From Hermatobates lingyangjiaoensis (taxonomy: Eukaryota; Arthropoda; Insecta; Hemiptera; Hermatobatidae), in NCBI GenBank assembly GCA_026182355.1, contig JAPFBL010000003.1, forward strand, positions 2,128,501-2,192,500: 64,000 nt of DNA. Direction: 5' to 3'. Shown here one piece after another: positions 56,080 to 64,000 of the stretch. The stretch's first letter is position 1. Each line of letters begins with the position of its first letter. The notes under the pieces are model-generated. The model ran no database searches. It was not told where the DNA came from and saw only the letters and a program-made list of their open reading frames with translations. The position numbers were made by a program, and so were the translations under genes.

Positions 56080-57035
56080 CCCAATTTAACTTTTACACTT
56101 TTTCTTATCCGTTTTTCAAGTGTTCTCATACTTGACTTCCATGGTTCTGGAACTAAAAACATAAGTTCACCAAAATTTTTATTACTATACACCGACATGT
56201 TTCGGTCATCGGTTTTGAAGGTTACATATGAGATGGAAACCAACAGTAGCTTAGACTTTCTTGATGTTAAAATAAAGAATAATGGAGAAAACCAGACTTT
56301 TGTCACTTCAGTGTTTGTAAAGTCTACGAATAGTGAAATACTTTTAAACGCTAAAAGTGAATGCCCTGACAGATATAAGGACGGCATGATTAAAACCCTC
56401 ATTGAAGAGCGTATAAGACGTCATCTAGTTGAGAATTATTCAAACAAGAAGCAATAGGCTCAAAGAAGTCCTTATTAACAACGGATATAGTAATCACATT
56501 TCGATTCCATCTTGAAAGGTTGCCTGAACAAATTCATGGTAGTGATATTCAACAAATCTCGAAAACAAAGGCGCAACACTTTATATATTATAAAACCAGT
56601 TTTCGGAAGCTTATAAAACGGATGAACGTTACTAAAAGGAATTATCTTAAAATAATACATATGCTCAAGCCAGATGACAGATTAAATTAGAATTTACATG
56701 CCAATCGCCACTTCAAGAATGGTAATTACAACAACCCACAAAAGAAAGCAACCTTCAGAGAACTAATTGTATACGAGTTTAACTCAAATTAGGGAACTGG
56801 AGTCCCTACGTGAAATAGTTGGTTCCACCACAACACGCTTATCAACGAAGGCTCACCAGCAGCTAGGCATCGAAGACCAAGAGCACGTTGAGTTAAACAA
56901 CTGGAGTCATTTATACCAGGAAATGTAACAGACAAATACTGTAATATTACAACAGAACACGACCACACCAGCATTGCAAATTTTAAGGAAGCTAATCTTG
57001 ATCCTCGAAAAGCATTAACCAGTATTAACCTCACC
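56080..57035 (+). pseudogene. Decayed Penelope-like element: end of reverse transcriptase and start of endonuclease
   Basis: An open stretch ending at 56457 reads TYEMETNSSLDFLDVKIKNN, then FVTSVFVKSTNSEILLNAKS, then CPDRYKDGMIKTLIEERIRR. This is the Penelope-type reverse-transcriptase C-terminal segment (xLPFLDV..., VYRKPTHT..., K...V..L..R). After frameshifts, CATGCCAATCGCCACTTCAA near 56697 matches the HANRH segment of the endonuclease at 39.39 kb. The last part, to about 57035, includes a FKEANLDPRKALTS frame. It is 5' truncated at the (TA)n tract and dead. Confidence 0.75.
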
Positions 57036-58395
57036 TAAGGAGACGAAAGGATTTTCAAGATATTCTAAAATTATTATGTCAAATGGCATCGTCAGAAGGC
57101 GAACCAGTCTGGAAAGGTATATGAAGTTAATCGAATATACCTTCTTCACAGATAACTATATATTGACGGATAGGAAGGTAACAAGAGCACAAGATGTAAA
57201 TCTTACTTCAAAATACCTTTACCTATTGATAACACTACCCTGAAAGTACTATGTACTAATAAATAGATACAGAATTATGACTCCGTTATTTTATTGTAAA
57301 AGTTTACTCTTTAATTGTTATTCACTTTTCGATCATATAATAATTTTATCATATATCATTTATACATTAAAATGGTAACAACGATTGACCACCGACCATC
57401 ATTCAGGTGTATAGTAATAAAAATTCTATAGGATGAACTCTATTTTTACTCAGTATCACAGAACATGGAATCAATATGAGAACAACTATGAGCAGAACAC
57501 GGATAACGAAAAAGCTGTAAAAGTTATAATTAGGGCATTACTTTACAGTAAAATTATAAATAAGGCCTTCCCCAAATATATATATATATATATATACAAT
57601 TAAGTTCCAAAATCCGATAATAAGCACAGAGAATGTTAATAGTTCTTATATTTAGCATGATAATACCTTTTCCTATTGATTTCAAATTTATGAAATCGTA
57701 CTCATACAATACTAATAAAATGAGGATATCAAATGTATATTTTCAACAGTTCATAATTAGTGGAAAAGTAGTTCCTCTGTGAATATAGAATTAATACTTT
57801 CCCTCACTTGAACATAGCACACGATATACGTAGTTGTTCCCCAACACGAGCTAAGTAATCATTAAATTTAATTATGATTTATAAAACTGTAAAATATTCG
57901 TAGCATTGCTACAAAACTAACCGACCCATCTCTCACAATACAGACACTAAAAACACTACAAACAGAAACTCTTCTTTTACTCAGAAAACACATACACATA
58001 CATATTTGAAAAATGTATTCATATGGCGTCTTCACACGTACAACTATTGATATCTCTTCCTGAAATAGAATGTTTTTCATTATAATTACTATTTTACTTC
58101 CTTACAGTAAAATAAAAAATTATTACGGAAATTAATTTCTAAGTTATATTAGAAATGTATGTTAGTAATCAAACTACTTGATCTGTCCGAGAGAGAGGAA
58201 GGCACGTTCTGCAAACAGTTACCTCCTGGCAAAGACACAAAACAAACATACTCTTCTTCACAAAACATCAAACTGATAGTGTTTGGCTACGAAAAACGGA
58301 AGTAAAGGCAACAAGATTACAATCTTGTCCACTTTTCAAAATAACCAGTAATACATTCACTATGTATATAAAAAACACAATACAAGCAGTTAAAT
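57036..58395. other. No recognised feature
   Basis: AT-rich with a (TA)n tract at 57578-57597; no supportable gene. Confidence 0.4.
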
Positions 58396-58399
58396 AAAA

Positions 58400-58545
58400 A
58401 CATTACTCTAAGTAAAGATCACATACAAGAGATCATTACAAAAACTCACTACTATATTTCGACTCACACTTTTCTACCTGATGACGACGTAGTAAAATTT
58501 TGTGATCCCTTGTATGCGTGTTAGTGTTTTCTTTCATATATATAT
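58400..58545. mobile_element. Short Penelope-like end, partly folded back
   Basis: CTGATGACGACGTAG at 58483-58497 and the inverted phrase CTACTATATTTCGAC at 58450-58464 resemble the two halves of the family II motif. GATC-CATACAAGAGATCA on the left is loosely inverted on the right (TGATCCCTTGTATGCG). It is followed by (TA)n-like sequence. Much reduced. Confidence 0.4.
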
Positions 58546-58570
58546 GAATTTATTTCATATATATGTATAC

Positions 58571-58579
58571 ATGGCCTTA
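58571..58579. repeat. 9-bp target-site duplication, left
   Basis: ATGGCCTTA, repeated at 58852-58860. Confidence 0.85.
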
Positions 58580-58851
58580 GGGGCTGGTAGTCCGGGGTTC
58601 GATCCCCACCTGGCCCTCGATTTATTCACGCGGGAGGTGAATAAATCTGAGTACGTCGTCCTTCAGTGAGGATGTTAAGCCGTCGATCTCGAGCCTATAC
58701 GATGTCAGGTACTCGTTAAAGAAATCACTTGAATTAGGCAAGATTTAGGACTCCCAATGTAGAATCTGTAGAATCACCGATGAAACAAAAAGCCGGTAAA
58801 CGGCTGACGTTATCACCCGCTAGGGGATCGGCTTAAACAGTAAAAAAAAAT
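58580..58851 (+). mobile_element. tRNA-derived SINE with poly(A) tail, 5' truncated
   Basis: GGGGTTCGATCCCCACC at 58597-58613 is a perfect pol III B box inside a T-arm-like hairpin (GGGG...CCCC). No A box is present, so the head is 5' truncated. A body of about 220 bp with balanced composition ends in a run of nine A. The 9-bp duplications on each side prove a retrotransposed insertion. Confidence 0.88.
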
Positions 58852-58860
58852 ATGGCCTTA
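58852..58860. repeat. 9-bp target-site duplication, right
   Basis: ATGGCCTTA, exact copy of 58571-58579. Confidence 0.85.
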
Positions 58861-61145
58861 ATTATAAATTATATATACATAATATAGACAAATTCAATAA
58901 TATATCGGCTATTCGATAGACTAGGATATTATGTAATCGGAATTCAGTCAATTTTCTAGGTTCACAATCACATTCTGAATGCTGAGGTCGACTAGACAGT
59001 AAGTCGAAGGCTTTGACCAGTCAAGTAGATTAGTTCATTTACATCATGAAAATTTTATTTTCTAAGTAAAAAAATTTTGACTTCCATATATCAAAAAGGT
59101 TTCCAAATAACACAGAAACGTCGGCAGTGTTTGATTTTAAACCTAAAAAATTTACCGATTGCATAATACACCTATAATATATATACTATGTGACCTTAAT
59201 TTATAATTTTATAAGTTATCATTTCGTTGAATCGCTTTATATAATTCCTTATGTATCCTATATAAGGGTATATAGAATAGAACACCTACTAAGACCAATA
59301 TTTCAAACAGCTAGTTCGTTAGGGAGAAGTTTGAAAGAAGAGAAGAATTAGAATATAATTTGTGTTCGTGAGGAGGTAATAAGTCTTTCTGGCTAACATC
59401 ATGACTGATGAAGTAATATTGAAGCGACTAAGGAAAAAAATAAAAATTATATTTTTTTTTTAAAAAAAATCAATCTCTCTATACAGTTATAAAACTTTGA
59501 TGACCGATCTTGTTTGTTTTCTTGCCACCGTGCATTGTCTGAATAAGTAATACAATATATGTATAATTTTGTGGAAATCGAACCCACTTTCGTTTGCATA
59601 GAAGTCTAGATGACTAAAAGCTAGTAAAAAAAGGGAACTGTTTACAATTTTTCTTCCAAAACCTGATATAAACAACATTTTGTATACTTTTAAAACTGTG
59701 TTGATCTTTATTGCTTGTTACTTGTTTGTTTGCATACAGGCGAAACCTCGAATACCTGTTAATTCCAGTTTATACCGAATTATTTACATAAATATTGAAG
59801 AAAACAGTCAGTAATATACTACTTTACAAATAACGGCATTAAAAAAAAGATGAATAAAAATTAAATTCCCTCAGCATAATTCACGTAAATTGATGACTCC
59901 AGACGTAAAATCTATTACCGATATGGAATAAACCTAACCAGTTATTTTATATGAAAGATCTTACGATTAACCGATAGCTTGAATTGATGTTTTATTTATT
60001 TATGTCATAAGATAAAAGAAATTTTTCACATTTTTATGTCTTAATAAATATGCTTACTGTGTATATATCTTGAATCATGTTAAAGAATACTATATCAAAA
60101 GCTTGGGCCATATAAGAATCTTTGTTTTCATAACTGAACAATAAGAAACAACAATGACAGTTCTTCCTGTCAACACATTAATTGAATTTATTATAATTGT
60201 TGCTATAATTTCTTAACACTGAGTGCTACAAGGGATCAAGGGTTTTCTAATTGCTTATAAATATCAGTCATCCTTTGCTAATGATGTTCATCTCCTTATA
60301 AGTGATCATCAGAAATATCAGGCAAGCACTACTAGTAGACTTCCCAATAGTTGTGGCAACGAAATAAATACGTCAAAAATAATTTCAATTACACTTTTTA
60401 AAATACTTTATTATTTCTTTAAGAAAAATTGTGACTAAAAGCATTATCAATGCATGTGTCTCTCACCAATAACCACTTTACTACACAGACGTAGTTTTTA
60501 CAGCAAAACTTTTGGTATCCAAAAATGAATTCAAACACTTTGAATGTTTGAAAAAACCATTGAAGTGAACCTGACTTCGTGTAGGAGGAAACTGCTAATT
60601 GCAGAACCACACATTTCACAATGAACAAATAAAGGTAAACAGCCTTGAACAAAGCCTGTAGGTACATATCAAAGGACTATAAACAACCAAAGAGAAAACC
60701 GAGACCAATAATTATTGAAAACCAATCAATGAGGCATTGAGAAAGCAAAGCAATGCGTTTAATTGATCTATTTGTTACCAGACTTTCATTCAGACATGCC
60801 AATTTTAAGCAATTACGGACTAATTATAAATATTCTACTTTGCTTTGTTTTAATTATTACCTATACCTAACCTAACAGCCTGATTCAAATAACTACATTT
60901 CATCATACTTTATTTATGTAAATCACGGAGTCAAGGAAATAAATGTCGCTTCTATATTTCGACTGAATAACCAATGAGAAATCACGAACAATGATATTTA
61001 CAGGAAAACAGATTAGGGTCAGGAAACTATCATTAGGGTCATAGTTTAGCTGTAGGTATGTACTAGCACTTACAGCATGGTTCAGGATACTTTTCAGGTC
61101 AGGATAGACTAAAAGTTAAAATATCCTTTAGGCTGAGACAAATCG
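58861..61145. other. No recognised feature
   Basis: AT-rich, with isolated open frames on either strand (59487-59678, 60223-60438, 60419-60667) lacking known motifs. Confidence 0.4.
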
Positions 61146-61149
61146 GTAT

Positions 61150-61245
61150 AGACTGTAGCCCGGCGGTGCAGGAAAAAATCCCCCGAAAAAAAAAACTCCG
61201 GAGGAAAAAGACCCCTGGGGAAAATACACCCCCCCCCCCCCCCAA
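61150..61245. repeat. C/A low-complexity patch with C15 run
   Basis: Alternating C-rich and A-rich blocks (CCCCCGAAAAAAAAA, CTCCGGAGGAAAAAGACCCC) end in 15 consecutive C at 61229-61243. Looks like a degraded repeat; family unknown. Confidence 0.8.
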
Positions 61246-62860
61246 AGTAAATGAATCTATTTTTTGGCTAAAAGTAGTATATTAAATCAATACCAAATTA
61301 CCAAAAAATATAAAAACATCTGAAAAATCAAAAATAATTAAATTTATTTATCATAATATTTATTTAAACAAAAACTGGAAAATAGCACAATATAAGAATG
61401 CTGAAGTAAATCAAGTTCATCACTCAAATAAAATAAACTAAAACAATAACCAATACATTTTTCGATATAAGAATGCCAAAATGATTTCAGAAAAATGAAA
61501 TAGATCCAAATAAAAACAATGTAAAATATAGTGTCAAAATATAATGTCTTAATGTCAAAGCTAAGTCTCAAATAATTAACTGAGAATGCACAGAATCTTA
61601 GGTCAAGTAATCATTATTTTTCATTGTTTTATATCGCTGAATGGTAAATTATATAGATACATGCATAATGAGAAAAATGTACTTTAGTTAATCTTTTAAT
61701 TGTTTTTTGAGGGGGGGGTTCCTAGAATCGTAGCTCGTAATACACTATAAATCTGGATTCACAGTTACATAAATTATTCGTTGGTAGACTTAACTATGGA
61801 TGTCGATCCCGAGCCTTTACAGTGGCATACCCTTAAAAATGATTATTCTAAATAAACCTCTAAAAAGAAAATTCTTCGAGTTCGTGGGCGAAGGGTTTAT
61901 ATAACATAACAGCTGATACAAATGAAGAAGTAAAAACAGGAGTACTATGAGGCTGTATAACAAATAGTTCTATATTTGAATTCGAAAACACTGCATAACC
62001 AGTAAGCATAAAACAAAAGTTAACACTGACTGGTATTGGAAATTTGTATGTTGCGTTAAAATATATAATTTTCATGGGAAAATATTACATATTTACTCAC
62101 GGCAATTAAAATTTTATTCACGCCATAGTTGACGCGACTAAATTAATTGAATCCAGAGTGAAAAGGGTTTTAGACCGAAAAAGAGGAATACTTTACATTC
62201 CAATTTCTATAGAAACTTCATTAATATGCAATTTAAAAAATTACATTACTATAGCTTCCTCACTTGCCAATGAAATATATAACGAACAAGTATTTATTAA
62301 AATATACCCTAAAGAAATTACAGTTAAGATTACAAACAATGATAGAATTATGCCATGAATGTTATCATCCAATGGAATGAAAGTGACAAGCCAGTAATGA
62401 GATACTTATCAACTAGGAGGATATGTTTATGCAGTTAATTATATTCTCAATTTATTATTTAGAGAGTAGGCAGTATGAATTTTGAAATTAATAACTTTAG
62501 CTGTTTTCAGCATGAAAAGTAATTTTTTCATTCCAAATTTTCTTGAAAGATCTTCTTATTTCTGTATTCGTCGTTAGATAAAAATTTGTCCATTTCACAT
62601 CACTCGCACGTTTTTATTACTTTAATATAAATATTACATATATTATATATTAAATATTTAATATAATATTATTAAGTGTTTAAACATTCGTTAAATTTAT
62701 AAAGAAAATAACATATCTTGAAAGGAAGGATTTAAATATGTATGGAGAATATCTAACCGACCATTATACTCTAACTACTACTTACGCTAGCTGAAATTAA
62801 AATGGGACAAAAATACGACTCTTTCTGGAAGGGGCAGAAGCTTAGCTTTGACGCAGCATT
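61246..62860. other. No recognised feature
   Basis: AT-rich; a G8 run at 61712-61719. Short open frames at 61344-61571 (minus) and 62158-62358 (plus) have no recognisable motif. Confidence 0.4.
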
Positions 62861-62876
62861 TTCACTTCGATGAAGG

Positions 62877-63143
62877 ATGTTATTCCCCACTTCAAATGAT
62901 AGAGCATTGGACGCGATCTTTACATTAGCTGTTGGATCACAACAGTTTCTGGCTCTCCATCAAGCGCTTGTTTTGTTTCTTACTGGATCAGTTCCAATGT
63001 TTGAAAGACGTTCTCAGTTAGCATCTAAAAGGCCAATTAAATCACCTGCTTCCCAAGCTTCAAAACCGAGACTTCTTGCTAAGTTTAAGATTTTCTGTCA
63101 AACTTCAGGATTAATTGAAAAAAGAAAACTGAATCAGAAATGA
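62877..63143 (+). CDS. 88-codon open frame of unknown nature
   Basis: The plus strand is open for 88 codons with less AT-biased composition than its flanks: DRALDAIFTLAVGSQQFLAL, then FERRSQLASKRPIKSPASQA, and a Lys-rich end. I recognise no family. It may be a small exon, part of a decayed transposon ORF, or chance. The Ser/Lys/Pro-rich tail is weakly reminiscent of mobile-element ORF tails but that is not evidence. Confidence 0.2.
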   Translation: MLFPTSNDRALDAIFTLAVGSQQFLALHQALVLFLTGSVPMFERRSQLASKRPIKSPASQASKPRLLAKFKIFCQTSGLIEKRKLNQK

Positions 63144-64000
63144 AACAGGAATTAACAGGTCAAAATACTGAGTTACTAAAAAACACACAAGAATTGGAAC
63201 TAAAATACATACAGCATACACGACAGCAAAAGGTGAAACTGAAAAAAAAGGGTCACTATTGGAAGTATAACGAAGCACAGTGGGTCGTAAATCGAAAAAG
63301 TAATATTTAAAAATCCTGTTCTAGCATATAAAGAGAGACCGTATGGATATGAGTACTCCATATTGAGTGTAACTTTCTTATACCTTGCTATTATAATTTT
63401 CCTCTTCATAGATTTTGTCCATAATATTATTTCCATTAGAACGGTTTCATGAAGTAACAGCACCAAAGTAGGTAATATATAAATACTTTTCAATTCAGAA
63501 AAACTTTGCTATTTAATAGACTTCTTTTAGTTGTTAAGAAATTTGTTCAAAACCCTCGTTAACGCTTGGAAGGACTGTTGCTTCTGACTAAGTGTGGTTT
63601 CTATTGAAAATAAAACCAGATAATATTAGAAGCGACTGAAACCTATAACTTAAGGTTTTAGTGAGCACTATAAAATCAGACAAGCCAACATACCCCGTCT
63701 GTAAGATTAGAAATATTCACTGAATTATACCATGTGTGAAATTGTTAAGTGCAGTGTAGGAGATTATCATTGTAAACTGGTTGGTGCCAACTGTGTGCAC
63801 TGCACTCAAATAGTCCACTTAACTACATAGGCTGCTGGTCTGTTTTTCATTGGGACAGTTTATGAAAACCGAATAAAGAAAGGATCTGTAAACAGTTTTC
63901 TTTACAGTCTATTGTCAATTAGTTTGGTCAGAAAAAAATGAAATGGTAAATTTAGCAGAACATTGGAATTAAACAGAAAATTTTCGTTTTAATAAAGTAA
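63144..64000. other. No recognised feature
   Basis: AT-rich to the window edge; nothing supportable. Confidence 0.4.

Noticed and set aside
58595..58620. tRNA gene based on the perfect B box
   Set aside because: No A box or cloverleaf; poly(A) tail and target duplication show a SINE.

Overview
This is an AT-rich animal nuclear genome window, almost certainly arthropod and probably insect. One conserved host gene is visible: four minus-strand exons of the type I regulatory subunit of cAMP-dependent protein kinase (PKA-RI). They lie at 16711-16553, 6019-5819, 2715-2496 and 617-414 in order of transcription. Splice sites and reading phases join across all four. They encode the inhibitor (pseudosubstrate) segment, all of cAMP-binding domain A and the first half of domain B. 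The N-terminal docking/dimerisation exon was not found and probably lies beyond base 64000. The last exon(s) lie left of base 1. The protein reads like insect PKA-RI; calling the host a hemipteran-like insect is only a guess.

Everything else is intronic or intergenic and dominated by transposable elements. From 0.6 to 16.5 kb (within the gene) there is a degenerate ~77-bp minisatellite, decayed Penelope-like (PLE) GIY-YIG endonuclease pieces, R1/Jockey-type LINE 3' ends, a tandem/inverted repeat pair, a near-perfect 131-bp-arm hairpin, an AT-rich dispersed element and an unrecognised GC-richer insert. From 16.7 to 36 kb there is a second copy of the AT-rich element, a decayed ORF-like relic, a foldback element, a tRNA-like SINE, two LINE tails and long stretches with nothing recognisable. 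From 37.1 to 41.7 kb there is a dense cluster of long hairpins joined by (TA)n tracts, plus a decayed PLE. From 43.9 to 48.6 kb there are two R1-type reverse-transcriptase relics, more hairpins and a SINE-like tRNA relic. From 50.6 to 57 kb there is a giant inverted array of 636-637-bp units between two direct copies of another repeat, followed by a PLE reverse-transcriptase relic. From 57 to 64 kb there is little except one clean SINE with a 9-bp target-site duplication.

The most interesting signal is shared by the hairpins and the 636-bp array. Each carries, close to its outward-facing end, a short motif that folds like a type I hammerhead ribozyme: CTGANGA, a helix II hairpin, GAA, a short self-complementary helix III, a cleavage-like base, and flanks that pair as helix I. 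Three unrelated sequence families satisfy all three helices. In every copy one extra base sits between the CTGANGA core and helix II. Many of these ends abut (TA)n tracts. The 636-bp tandem units, each with a TATA-like box about 25 bp upstream of the hammerhead-like motif, resemble animal retrozymes / PLE pseudo-LTRs. Parts of the array (about 52890-53460 and 55375-55440) look like uncorrected long-read sequence, so its exact layout may be an assembly artefact.
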